Shown in pieces: positions 1-7,513 of a stretch of DNA of 60,364 nucleotides; position 1 is the stretch's first letter; the number at the start of each line of letters is the position of its first letter. The stretch comes from a virus. Position numbers and translations under genes: made by a program. The DNA lies in the IMG/VR virus record IMGVR_UViG_3300045919_000149, positions 1-60,364 of that record. One strand, given 5' to 3'. The notes under the pieces were generated by a model. It did no database searches. It was not told the origin of the DNA and worked only from the letters and a program-made list of their open reading frames with translations.

Positions 1-94
1 GTTTCCGGGTATCAAGACAACTAGATGGTATGCCGGAGGCTCAGGGGGGAATCGTGAGGGATTATACGCGTGTGTTTTTTTTTTGCGTATAAAG

Positions 95-105
95 TTACTT
101 AGTGA
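95..105. promoter_or_regulatory. TCACTNAGTGA-like palindrome (TTACTTAGTGA)
   Basis: A one-mismatch copy of the 11-bp palindrome found in clusters between 278 and 533. It lies just after the poly-T tract in the terminal repeat, so a second copy is present at 60257-60267. Its role as a protein-binding site is inferred from the palindromic form and the clustering. Confidence 0.4.
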
Positions 106-141
106 CTTCACGCGCGCCACGTACGCCAACACACGAACACG

Positions 142-153
142 CTCTCGCGAGAG
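142..153. promoter_or_regulatory. Perfect 12-bp palindrome CTCTCGCGAGAG
   Basis: The sequence equals its own reverse complement over 12 bases and lies in the terminal repeat. The 8-bp core CTCGCGAG recurs at 236-243 outside the repeat. Paired palindromes in a non-coding end region suggest a binding site, but nothing identifies the protein. Confidence 0.35.
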
Positions 154-202
154 GAGGCTTTTTACTACTACTTATTGTATATTTGTACTCAATATAGAAC
201 AA

Positions 203-343
203 AGCCTTGATTTCATTGGGTTTGGAGTGATTGGACTCGCGAGAAGGCACCCAAAAATCGTCTAGTGACTATAGGATTCACTCAGTGAGTAAACCAAGTC
301 ACTCAGTAACTCACTGAGTGAACCTGAAAAGTCACTTAGCGAG
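203..343. other. Junction-proximal non-coding region with clustered palindromes
   Basis: No supported gene. A short open frame at 83-265 (+) has atypical composition and crosses the repeat boundary. The region is richer in A+T than the rest of the window. It holds TCACTCAGTGA at 278-288, TCACTCAGTAA at 299-309, TCACTGAGTGA at 311-321 and TCACTTAGCGA at 332-342. On a closed map it joins 60116-60163 to make a regulatory interval of about 390 bp between two leftward genes. Confidence 0.7.
277..322. promoter_or_regulatory. Perfect 14-bp inverted repeat with an 18-bp spacer
   Basis: TTCACTCAGTGAGT at 277-290 is the exact reverse complement of ACTCACTGAGTGAA at 309-322. Each arm is itself a near-palindrome of the form TCACTNAGTGA, and the spacer holds a third, imperfect copy (TCACTCAGTAA). 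The nested symmetry fits an operator, origin or partition-type binding array, or a cruciform. It lies just downstream of the leftward gene ending at 344 and has no U-tract, so it is not a standard intrinsic terminator. Confidence 0.6.
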
Positions 344-580
344 CTACTTCGCAGTCCCCGCGACCGTGAATTTGGACACATTGCGGCGCGACACTATGAC
401 CCGAGCACCTGCGGTGCTGCCTGTAGTCTTGGGGTTACCGCATCCGAACGTACGACCGGCTTCCCATGGGTCACCGCCCGCGTAGATAGCCTCAAGGTTG
501 GATGGGTTGGCGTTGCCGACATTCACTGAGTGAACGCGCTTAGGTGGCAGCTTTGTGCCACGGTTGATTGGGTATGACAT
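344..580 (-). CDS. Hypothetical protein (78 aa)
   Basis: I do not recognise this protein. It is 78 residues, basic, rich in Gly and Asn, with a plausible soluble composition. It would be the last leftward gene before the genome junction and follows the 177-residue gene at 644-1177 after a terminator. No strong ribosome site precedes the ATG at 580. One palindrome, TCACTGAGTGA, lies inside the frame (523-533), which may mean the region is partly regulatory. Coding status rests on frame length, composition and strand agreement with the neighbour only. Confidence 0.5.
   Translation of the reverse strand: MSYPINRGTKLPPKRVHSVNVGNANPSNLEAIYAGGDPWEAGRTFGCGNPKTTGSTAGARVIVSRRNVSKFTVAGTAK
523..533. 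promoter_or_regulatory. TCACTGAGTGA palindrome within the 344-580 frame
   Basis: An exact copy of the TCACTNAGTGA palindrome, flanked by a further symmetric T and A (TTCACTGAGTGAA). It is the third exact copy within 256 bp, counting those at 278 and 311. Confidence 0.45.
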
Positions 581-600
581 AAGTTGCGTCTGTCAGGGTT

Positions 601-611
601 GACCAGTGCTG
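601..611 (+). repeat. GACCAGTGCTG motif, intergenic copy
   Basis: One of six exact copies of this 11-mer, all on the + strand. This one is non-coding, between a terminator hairpin and the upstream edge of the 344-580 gene. A non-coding copy argues against codon preference as the sole reason for the repetition. Confidence 0.5.
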
Positions 612-612
612 C

Positions 613-640
613 GCGGAAAAGAAAAGGGCCGAAGCCCTTT
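613..640 (-). terminator. Intrinsic terminator for the 644-1177 gene
   Basis: Read on the - strand, AAAGGGC-TTCG-GCCCTTT forms a 7-bp stem with a stable TTCG tetraloop (623-640), followed by the T-rich run TCTTTTCC. It begins 4 bp after the stop codon at 644-646, as expected for a factor-independent terminator. Confidence 0.85.
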
Positions 641-643
641 CTC

Positions 644-1177
644 TTATTCCTTCTCTTCGACCAGATCGAACTTTTCGCTCAGGATAGCCCGAGCGTGAAA
701 CTCAGCCGCTGCTTTGGCCATGTGTTCAAGCAAGGCCTTGCCGTGCACCACACCGCCCGCATTCGCAACCTCCGTTGCCTGCTTGGTCAGCGTATCCATG
801 AACTTGTCGAACTTCGCGCTGATCTCAAGCACGCTGATCGCAGCGGGTTCGGGGATTGCATCTTCCCATGGCTTTGCCATTAGACGCTCACGCAGCTCAG
901 GAGTATCCTGCTTGCCCAGCTTATGTGTCTTGTCGAATGAAAACACGTTCTTGCCCTTTGCAATGAACATGCAACCGTTGATCTCGAACCAAGCCCGCAA
1001 ACTCGATTTACGGCCCTGCTTGCCCAGTGCATCAACCAACTGGTCAGCCAGTGTCACATCACCATGCAACACCGCATGAATGACGCATTCGACGGCGCAC
1101 GCTTGCACGTCTTTGGTCAGCTTAGCGCTGGCTTTGCCAATCGAACCGATGGCCTTGAGTATTTGTGTTTTTTCCAT
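644..1177 (-). CDS. Hypothetical phage protein (177 aa)
   Basis: I do not recognise a family. The protein is 177 residues, mostly helical by composition, with a stretch around residues 60-80 that mixes aromatic and Cys residues (EINGCMF) and a charged C-terminus ending in VEEKE. I place the start at the ATG at 1177 and not at the GTG nine bases upstream, because that GTG lies inside the ribosome site AAAGGTG. It is the first leftward gene beside the large C-rich non-coding region and is closed by a strong terminator. It may therefore be expressed early as its own unit. Confidence 0.75.
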   Translation of the reverse strand: MEKTQILKAIGSIGKASAKLTKDVQACAVECVIHAVLHGDVTLADQLVDALGKQGRKSSLRAWFEINGCMFIAKGKNVFSFDKTHKLGKQDTPELRERLMAKPWEDAIPEPAAISVLEISAKFDKFMDTLTKQATEVANAGGVVHGKALLEHMAKAAAEFHARAILSEKFDLVEEKE

Positions 1178-1186
1178 TTGAATCAC

Positions 1187-1895
1187 CTTTAAAAGTTATC
1201 GAGCGACATGCTCAGATAGCACACTGCATGCAATGTACTATCGGAATTTTCGCTTTTGGGTGTTATGGTCCACGGTCCCCGTTATGCACGCCCTTTGGTG
1301 CACCTATACCTGCGCTATTCGGACCCAGATCGTCCACTGCGTTACGTTGCAGTCCACGGCCAGCTAGCCTGTCACACTTCGCTGGGCCTTCATGCACATA
1401 GGGGTTTTCCGTGCACTCTCAGGGTACAGGCACTGTCGCACTACCGGCCGACCTATGCACCCTTGATACCACACGCTTCGATGACTAATGCCACCCTCCC
1501 CGTGCAGACGTTCCTCGGCTACAAACAGACGCACCTATGCTTAGCGCGGCCGTACCACCATACTCGAACGGGTCGGGGACTTAGCTGTATTCCATGCCCC
1601 TTCCACCTATGGCAAAACGAGAGTACCCCCACCCACATGGCCAAGGGGGGCCCCCTCGCGATGTATTTACCCCCCTCACACACACCGTCCCTAAAAACCA
1701 ATACCCGACTAAATTAGTCAAGTATTCCCGCCGCGCTATGCCGTGAGTAAATCTACTCAGTGAAAAATCACCCCCGCCCCCTCAAAACATCTTTCAAAAT
1801 TTTTCAGAATAAAAAAGGACCTGCAAAGCGGTGCTCGCCGAAAGGCGATGTACCGGGTTACACTCCCCCCATCTCATAGCCCAAGGACACTGAGC
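1187..1895. other. Large C-rich non-coding divergent region
   Basis: About 700 bp between the divergent genes at 1177 (-) and 1896 (+). A 153-codon open frame at 1256-1717 (+) lacks a ribosome site and has an odd His/Pro/Thr/Leu/Arg-rich translation, so I do not call it a gene. The + strand is strikingly rich in C and poor in G. Short recurring elements are GTCCACGG at 1268-1275, GTCCACTG at 1332-1339, GTCCACGG at 1352-1359, several CACCTAT and several TGCAC. There is a GGGGGCCCCC palindrome (1646-1655) and GACTAAATTAGTC at 1707-1719. The position and skew suit a replication origin and/or divergent promoters; neither is proved. Confidence 0.6.
1829..1855 (+). promoter_or_regulatory. Hairpin with GAAA tetraloop in the terminase leader
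   Basis: TCGCC-GAAA-GGCGA (1835-1848) forms a 5-bp stem with a GNRA tetraloop. It is enclosed, across an internal loop, by CGGT (1829-1832) pairing with ACCG (1852-1855). The element sits 41 bases upstream of the small terminase start and after an A-rich run. It could be a 5' UTR stabiliser or cis-regulator of the late operon. It has no U-tract, so it is not an intrinsic terminator. Confidence 0.4.
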
Positions 1896-2477
1896 ATGGA
1901 TTTACCAGACTTCCAAGACGAGCCCATCGATATTGGCTACGTCCCCACCACCCAGTTCCAAATCCCACCCGAATTGGTCGTAACCCTTGCCCAAGGCTTG
2001 GTCGACCCCGATGAAGCGGCTGCAAAGCACAACATCAGTCCGAAAAACTGGGAAAAACTCAAAAATTGGCCCCCGTTTTTGGCCGCTGTGGAAGCCCACC
2101 GCACCGAATTGGCCGCAACCGGCTACACATTCCGCATCAAAGCCAAGTTCATGGCCGAGGAATTGGCCGAAAAGACCTTCGTGAGAGCTATGGGGCCCGA
2201 CGCCACGTTCGCCCAGCAGTTCCAAGCCACCCAGTTCTTCACACGCGTGGCCGGATTGGAGCCCAAAGAGGAAAAATCGGTCAACGCGGGCGAGGGTTTC
2301 AGCGTGACGATCAACATGAACGGCAACCAGACCACCGTTTCTGGCCAAACAACCGGCGTTTCAGACAAAAATACGTTCAACATGGAAGATACCGGCCATA
2401 AAACAAGCGGTTACGTGATTGCACCCCTCATCGACCCCACACTGTTTGCCGAGATGGCAGAAAATCAAGCCGAATGA
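1896..2477 (+). CDS. terS: Terminase small subunit (probable)
   Basis: A 193-residue protein directly before, and overlapping by 4 bp (ATGA), the large terminase gene. By position it is the DNA-recognition subunit that marks phage DNA for packaging. The N-terminal half has a helix-turn-helix-like stretch around residues 35-60 (LAQGLVDPDEAAAKHNISP), the usual small-terminase plan for DNA binding. A charged middle and a loose acidic C-terminus follow. I chose the ATG at 1896, preceded by AAGGAC, and not the in-frame start at 1848, which would fall inside the leader hairpin. Sequence similarity alone is weak; the call rests on context. Confidence 0.75.
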   Translation: MDLPDFQDEPIDIGYVPTTQFQIPPELVVTLAQGLVDPDEAAAKHNISPKNWEKLKNWPPFLAAVEAHRTELAATGYTFRIKAKFMAEELAEKTFVRAMGPDATFAQQFQATQFFTRVAGLEPKEEKSVNAGEGFSVTINMNGNQTTVSGQTTGVSDKNTFNMEDTGHKTSGYVIAPLIDPTLFAEMAENQAE

Positions 2478-3898
2478 AAGTCAACTACGTCGCACCCCCC
2501 ACGGGTGCCGTGTTTATGCAGTCCAGCGCGCTGGTTCGCTTGCTTATGGGGCCGGTGGGCTCGGGCAAATCGGTCACATGCATCATGGAGATGTTTCGCC
2601 GCTGCGCAGAGATGCCCAAATGCAAGGACGGGCTGCGCCGCAGTCGCTGGGCCGTCATCCGAAACACCAGCCAGCAGCTTCGGGACACGACGCTAAAAAC
2701 GTGGTTCAACTGGTTTCCAGACGGTGTGGCCGGTGACTGGCGCGTGGGCGACAAAGTGTTCCTGATAAACGTCGGAGACATCCGCGCGGAAATCCTGTTC
2801 CTGCCCTTGGACACCCCGGACGACCAGCGCAAACTCCTGTCGCTGGAGTTGACTGGAGTTTTTATCAACGAGGCCCGGGAAGTCCACCCGGACCTGATAA
2901 TTGCCGCGCGGTCGCGCCTTACGCGATACCCGTCAAAAAGCATGCTGGCCGATGACCCCCGCACGGGAAAGCCCGCTAAATACTGGTCCGGGCTCATCAT
3001 GGACACGAACCCGCCCTCCGAAGACAGTTGGCTCTACGAGCAGTTCGAGGTCGTTAAACCGGCCGGGTGGGCGCACTTTCGGCAGCCCTCGGGCCTCTCG
3101 CCGCTGGCAGAGAACCGGGAAAATCTGGGCGAGACGTACTACGAGGACATGATGGAGGGTGCCACGGAAGACTTTATCCGCGTGCACGTGCACGGCGAAT
3201 ACGGCCGCTCCCTCGTTGGCAAACCGGTATACGAGAAAAGTTTCGTGCGGGAATACCACGTGGCCCCCACGGTGCTGCGCCACATCGAGTACGACCAGTA
3301 CCCCATCATCATCGGCATGGACTTCGGGCGCACGCCAGCGGCGGTGTTCCTGCAGCGCGATGCGCGCGGGCGCGTGCTGGTGCTGGATGCGATCTACGTG
3401 GAAAATATCGGACTGCAAGGATTCCTGCGGGAGTACGTCAAACCGCTGCTCAGCCGCAAATTCGCGGCTAATAAGTTCCTCATCAGCGGTGACCCGGCCG
3501 GTTGGGCTAAAAGCCAGCTCAGCGAGGAAAACGTCGAGGACGTGTTCAAGTCCGAGGGGCTGCGCTCGATACGCGCACCCACAAACGACCCCACTAAACG
3601 CATCGCAGCCGTCGAGCAGCTTCTGGCATCCCAAGTCAACGGCGGGGCGGCACTACTCTTTAGCGCACCGGAAACGTCCGACGGCATGAAGCATCTGGTC
3701 CAAGCGATGTACGGCGGCTACAAGTACCGGCGCAAGAAAGACGGCTCCTACGAAACCGAGCCCCTGAAGGACGAATGGAGCCACTGTTCGGACGCTTTAC
3801 AGTACGGCTGCTTGTGTATAAACTCCGGTGGAGCAGCGGCAGCCTTCGGAGCCAAGCGCCGCCAAGTGCGGGTTGCGAACGCCTACGGCTGGACGTAA
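2474..3898 (+). CDS. terL: Terminase large subunit (ATPase-nuclease)
   Basis: The packaging motor. It couples ATP hydrolysis to DNA translocation into the prohead through the portal and cuts the DNA. The 474-residue length is typical. Walker A is GPVGSGKS at residues 26-33, and Walker B is VFINEA near 129-134 with the catalytic Glu at 133. The RNase H-like nuclease follows, with acidic residues in GMDFGR (Asp283), SGDPAGW (Asp340) and CSDALQYG (Asp440). The start overlaps the small subunit gene as ATGA, implying translational coupling. It is complete and intact. Confidence 0.95.
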   Translation: MKVNYVAPPTGAVFMQSSALVRLLMGPVGSGKSVTCIMEMFRRCAEMPKCKDGLRRSRWAVIRNTSQQLRDTTLKTWFNWFPDGVAGDWRVGDKVFLINVGDIRAEILFLPLDTPDDQRKLLSLELTGVFINEAREVHPDLIIAARSRLTRYPSKSMLADDPRTGKPAKYWSGLIMDTNPPSEDSWLYEQFEVVKPAGWAHFRQPSGLSPLAENRENLGETYYEDMMEGATEDFIRVHVHGEYGRSLVGKPVYEKSFVREYHVAPTVLRHIEYDQYPIIIGMDFGRTPAAVFLQRDARGRVLVLDAIYVENIGLQGFLREYVKPLLSRKFAANKFLISGDPAGWAKSQLSEENVEDVFKSEGLRSIRAPTNDPTKRIAAVEQLLASQVNGGAALLFSAPETSDGMKHLVQAMYGGYKYRRKKDGSYETEPLKDEWSHCSDALQYGCLCINSGGAAAAFGAKRRQVRVANAYGWT

Positions 3899-3920
3899 AC
3901 TATCATTTTTGGAGCACACC

Positions 3921-4541
3921 ATGTCAGCTTTCGGAGACGCATTTAAGGCAGCCCGCGCAAGCGGCGTTAAAACTTTTGAGTTTGGCGGCAAGAGTTACAC
4001 CACCGCGCAGGCAGACGACTCTCCTGCCGCTCCTAGTACATCATCCGGCGGTTATCCGGGCATCGGCGGAGGTCGCGGCAAAATTAACCCATCCGCTACC
4101 GGTAACTCTACACCTCCCCCCTCCCCATACAGTAAGCCATCCACCATGCCCCGCGATACCACACCGGTCCCTGCCGAGTTTGGTAAGGCCCTGACCGGCA
4201 AAAGCCGGGAGGACGCCGTGGACTGGGCAAACTCATCCGTGGACCCCATCGGTTCCATGGTGACATCCATCAACCGTGGCCAGTCGAATCCCGCTGATGT
4301 CAGCCCACACTCCATGCAGACCGGGTACGCCACCGGCGGTGTTGTTGGTCGCGCGCCCAACCGATTCGAGAACTCTGCAAAAGACAAAGAACCAGCGGGC
4401 AACCCCTTCGGTGCCGAGGGCTCCAAGCGCGAAGAGGCGCACGACGCCATGCAGGCCAAAGGTATGACAAACTCGTTTCCGAAAAAGCCCAACCCCCACA
4501 TCAACCCGTTCGGTAGCAAACCCCCCGCAATGCCATCCTGA
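3921..4541 (+). CDS. Structural-type protein with basic GKxY motif (206 aa)
   Basis: A 206-residue, largely disordered protein rich in Pro, Ser and Gly. The N-terminus (residues 4-25) carries AFGDAFKAARASG followed by FGGKSYTT. This short amphipathic module recurs in many unrelated phage virion proteins. I chose the ATG at 3921 because GGAG precedes it; the frame is open further upstream but overlaps the terminase gene. It lies between terminase and portal, so a minor virion or packaging-accessory role is likely. The function is unknown. Confidence 0.7.
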   Translation: MSAFGDAFKAARASGVKTFEFGGKSYTTAQADDSPAAPSTSSGGYPGIGGGRGKINPSATGNSTPPPSPYSKPSTMPRDTTPVPAEFGKALTGKSREDAVDWANSSVDPIGSMVTSINRGQSNPADVSPHSMQTGYATGGVVGRAPNRFENSAKDKEPAGNPFGAEGSKREEAHDAMQAKGMTNSFPKKPNPHINPFGSKPPAMPS

Positions 4542-4587
4542 TCTGGTATAGTGTCACCGACCCGCCGTGGGTCTTTTGGAGAAATTT

Positions 4588-4980
4588 ATGGAAACTAACT
4601 CTCAACAGTACAAGACCCTCGGTTCTGTCGGCGGCATGGGCGGCACAGCTACCGCTGGCGGCTACAACCAAGGCAACCAGATCGCTGGCGTGCACGCACG
4701 CGGCGACTCCAGCCCCCAGATGGCCGGTAGTCCCAAGTCCGGTGGTAATGCCATGGTAGGCGGTCATTTTGGCCCCACGACCGGCGCAGCCAACGCAGCG
4801 AGCGGCTACAACCAAGGCGACTCGTTCGCAGCTTCTGCCGGTGATGGCAAAGCAGTGGGTTTGGGCGGTGTAAAAAAGGGCGGCAACGCGCTCAACGGCG
4901 CGTTCCCCGGTGGTCCAGACCAAGCTCCCGGTGGTTCTGGTTACGCCCAAGGTGACGAATACGCTGCGACGACAAAATAA
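4588..4980 (+). CDS. Glycine-rich small virion-type protein (130 aa)
   Basis: A 130-residue protein, very rich in Gly and Ala, with internal degenerate repeats around 'GYNQG(N/D)' at three places and no hydrophobic core visible. The ATG at 4588 has GGAG seven bases upstream; the in-frame GTG at 4567 is less likely. The stop codon overlaps the portal start (TAATG), so the two are translationally coupled. I do not recognise a family. Its place suggests a minor capsid or portal-associated role, by inference only. Confidence 0.7.
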   Translation: METNSQQYKTLGSVGGMGGTATAGGYNQGNQIAGVHARGDSSPQMAGSPKSGGNAMVGGHFGPTTGAANAASGYNQGDSFAASAGDGKAVGLGGVKKGGNALNGAFPGGPDQAPGGSGYAQGDEYAATTK

Positions 4981-7094
4981 TGGCAGGGCTCGTCCGCATC
5001 GAGAACAATGCGCAGCTCGACGCTCGCCAGCAGGCAGAGCAGTCGGCGCAGGAGCGTCAGAACGACCCTCTCATTCTCGGGCTGGCAGCCCACCTGAAAG
5101 CTCTATGGGAGCCCGCTAAACGCGCCAAGCTGCCCATAGAGCGCAAAATGTTCAAAGCCTTGCGCCAGCGCAACGGCGAGTACGAGACAGACATCGCCAA
5201 GGCCATCGCAGCCCAAGGCGGCTCTCAGGTGTACATGATGGTCACCGAGACAAAATGCCGTGGCGCTGAGTCATGGCTACGCGACATCCTGCTGGAAGAC
5301 GGCAAAATTCCGTTTCTGGTGTCACCCACACCCCAGCCCAGCATCAACCCGGACCTGCAGCAGCAAATCACTGAGCGGTTCGGCCAGAAGGTGATGCAAG
5401 CCATGCAGTCGGGCCAGCCGCTGGACCCGGACACGCAGGACGACATGAAGGACCTTGCGAAGCAGGAAATTCGCAACGAGGTCATGGAAGAAGCCCAAGA
5501 GACTGCGGGCAACATGCAGACCAAGATCGAAGACCAGTTTGCCGAAGGCGGCATGATCGAGGGCTTCAACGCGTTTATTTCCGACTTGGCCACATACCCC
5601 AACGCCTTCCTCAAAGGACCCACCGTACGCAAGCAACGCCGCATGGCGTGGGTGCAGGGGCCTGACGGCAAGTACGCGCCTGATGTGACCGAAGAACTGG
5701 TACCGACGTACACCCGCGTGGACCCGTACCGCATCTACCCGGAGCCGGGTGTCACCGACATCAACGAAGGCTTCATGTTTGAGCACCACCGGCTCAGCCG
5801 CCCAGACCTTGCAGCCCTCAAAGGCCTGCCCGGGTACGACGATGCCGCCATCAGCCACGTCTTGGAGAACATGCCCGCCAGCAGCGCTGGCACATGGCTC
5901 AATCCGAACGAGCAGATGAAGTCCACGCTGGAGCAGAAGTACAACATCTGGGACCGGCCCACGGCCAGTGTGGATGCTCTGGAGTTCACCGGCAAGGTCC
6001 CCGGCAGCAAACTAATTGAGTGGGGCATGACTTCAGATGAAGTGCCTGACCCGGACAAAGAATACGACTGCAATGCGTGGCTGATCGACCGCTGGGTCAT
6101 CAAGGCCACTATGAACTACGACCCGCTGGGTCGCAACAACTACTACACGTCTTCGTTCGTCAAGCGCCCCGGCGCGTTCTGGGGCACCGGTATCCCCGAG
6201 CTGATCGAAGACATCCAGAATATGTGCAACGCGGCAGCCCGCTCGTTGGTCAACAACATGGGACTGGCCTCTGGCCCCATGGTGGAAATCAACATCGACC
6301 GCATGCCACAGGACGAAGAAATTACCACGCTCACCCCGTGGCGCATTTTCCAAGTCACCAACGACCCGCTGGGCTCTGGCCAGCCCGCCATCCGCTTTAA
6401 CCAGCCGCAAAGCAATGCGCAAGAGCTGATGATGGTGTACACCCACTTCACCAAGCTCGCCGACGACCAGTCAGGCATTCCGGCGTACGTCTACGGCGAC
6501 ATGAACGTGGCTGGTGCCGGTCGCACCGCGTCGGGCCTGTCCATGCTGATGGGCTCAGCCGGTAAGGGTATCCGCCAAGTCATCATGCATCTGGACATGG
6601 ATGTGATCGGCAAGGCCGTGCGCGCCCAGTACGACTGGAACATGCGCTATGTGGATGACGACACCATCAAGGGCGACTCGCAAGTCGAGCCCAAGGGTGC
6701 CATCCAGTTGGCCACCAAGGAACAGGAAAACGTGCGCCGCATGGAGTTTCTGCAAGCCACAGCGAATCCGGCCGACATGCAGATCGTTGGCATCCCCGGG
6801 CGCGCGGCAATCTTGCGCGAAGTGGCCAAGGGGCTCAACATGCCGGTGGACGACATCATCCCTAGCAAAGAAAAGCTGGAACAGATGCAGGAAGAGCAAA
6901 AGGCGCAGCAAGAAGCTCAGCAGCAGGCCCAGATGCAAGCGCAGCAGCAAGCTAATGCCCCGCGCAACGTGGTGATCTCCAAAGGTGGCGCACCCGGCGC
7001 ACCAGCACCCGCCCCGACGTTTCCCGGTGGGGCTCCGAAAGGCGGGCAGGACGCTAACACCGTCAGCAACCAAACCACAGGGAAAGCAGCATGA
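4980..7094 (+). CDS. Portal protein (head-tail connector)
   Basis: The 704-residue portal forms the dodecameric ring through which DNA enters and leaves the head. Its length is close to the P22-type portal class (about 725 residues) and clearly longer than T7 gp8. The region near residues 480-530 (QSGIPAYVYGDMN, then TASGLSMLM) is characteristic of podoviral head-to-tail connector proteins. The C-terminal 70 residues are Gln/Ala-rich and probably coiled coil, like the barrel of long portals. It starts by a 1-bp overlap with the upstream stop and ends in an ATGA overlap with the next gene. Confidence 0.92.
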   Translation: MAGLVRIENNAQLDARQQAEQSAQERQNDPLILGLAAHLKALWEPAKRAKLPIERKMFKALRQRNGEYETDIAKAIAAQGGSQVYMMVTETKCRGAESWLRDILLEDGKIPFLVSPTPQPSINPDLQQQITERFGQKVMQAMQSGQPLDPDTQDDMKDLAKQEIRNEVMEEAQETAGNMQTKIEDQFAEGGMIEGFNAFISDLATYPNAFLKGPTVRKQRRMAWVQGPDGKYAPDVTEELVPTYTRVDPYRIYPEPGVTDINEGFMFEHHRLSRPDLAALKGLPGYDDAAISHVLENMPASSAGTWLNPNEQMKSTLEQKYNIWDRPTASVDALEFTGKVPGSKLIEWGMTSDEVPDPDKEYDCNAWLIDRWVIKATMNYDPLGRNNYYTSSFVKRPGAFWGTGIPELIEDIQNMCNAAARSLVNNMGLASGPMVEINIDRMPQDEEITTLTPWRIFQVTNDPLGSGQPAIRFNQPQSNAQELMMVYTHFTKLADDQSGIPAYVYGDMNVAGAGRTASGLSMLMGSAGKGIRQVIMHLDMDVIGKAVRAQYDWNMRYVDDDTIKGDSQVEPKGAIQLATKEQENVRRMEFLQATANPADMQIVGIPGRAAILREVAKGLNMPVDDIIPSKEKLEQMQEEQKAQQEAQQQAQMQAQQQANAPRNVVISKGGAPGAPAPAPTFPGGAPKGGQDANTVSNQTTGKAA

Positions 7095-7504
7095 TCGTCA
7101 CAGCCATCTGCGAACAAGCCAAGCTGGACATGATGAACGGCGTGCACCAGCCCGGGGATGACTATCGCCTTGCCCTTTTTACGGAGCAGGCCGATCTCGG
7201 CCCCAAGACAACCAAGTACTCCACCAAGAATGAAGTTTCCGGCCCCGGATATGTCAAGGGCGGCTTTCATCTGGTGAACCGTCGCGCAATCTTAATCGAT
7301 GGTGTAGCGTGCCTTGCGTTTAACGACGTGAAGGTAGAGCGTTGCTCGTTTGAGGCGTCGGGTGCAATGGTGTACAACGCATCCCGCAACGGTGCCGTAT
7401 TGGCTACTTTTGAGTTCGATGCGATCAAACGACCATCAAACGGTCTATTCGAGCTAGAATTTCCCCTACCAACCCCCAACAGCGCCTTCGTTGTTATCGT
7501 ATAG
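7091..7504 (+). CDS. Conserved-looking structural protein (137 aa)
   Basis: A 137-residue protein starting inside the portal stop codon (ATGA). Residues 60-135 contain alternating hydrophobic strands (for example 'AMVYNASRNGAVLATFEF') typical of a beta-rich virion protein. This pattern is familiar from small proteins next to portal or tail genes in several phages, but I cannot name a family. Coupling to the portal suggests a stoichiometric role in head or tail assembly. Confidence 0.75.
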   Translation: MIVTAICEQAKLDMMNGVHQPGDDYRLALFTEQADLGPKTTKYSTKNEVSGPGYVKGGFHLVNRRAILIDGVACLAFNDVKVERCSFEASGAMVYNASRNGAVLATFEFDAIKRPSNGLFELEFPLPTPNSAFVVIV

Positions 7505-7513
7505 GAGCCCACC

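Larger units (their letters stand above)
1..202. repeat. Left copy of terminal direct repeat
   Basis: These 202 bases recur at the right end (60164-60364). The only difference I see is the poly-T run near 75-84, with ten T here and nine at the right end. This is either a true direct terminal repeat of the packaged molecule or the overlap left by assembling a circular map. The copy contains a 10-T tract, the near-palindrome TTACTTAGTGA and the perfect palindrome CTCTCGCGAGAG. No convincing gene lies inside it. Confidence 0.9.

Noticed and set aside
83-265. 60-codon frame across the left terminal repeat
   Set aside because: Starts in the poly-T region without a ribosome site and overlaps palindromic non-coding sequence; its boundary with the repeat makes a gene unlikely.
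1256-1717. 153-codon open frame on the + strand in the C-rich region
   Set aside because: No ribosome site, extreme His/Pro/Arg/Thr composition and no domain-like pattern; the open frame follows from the shortage of G and of stop codons in C-rich sequence.
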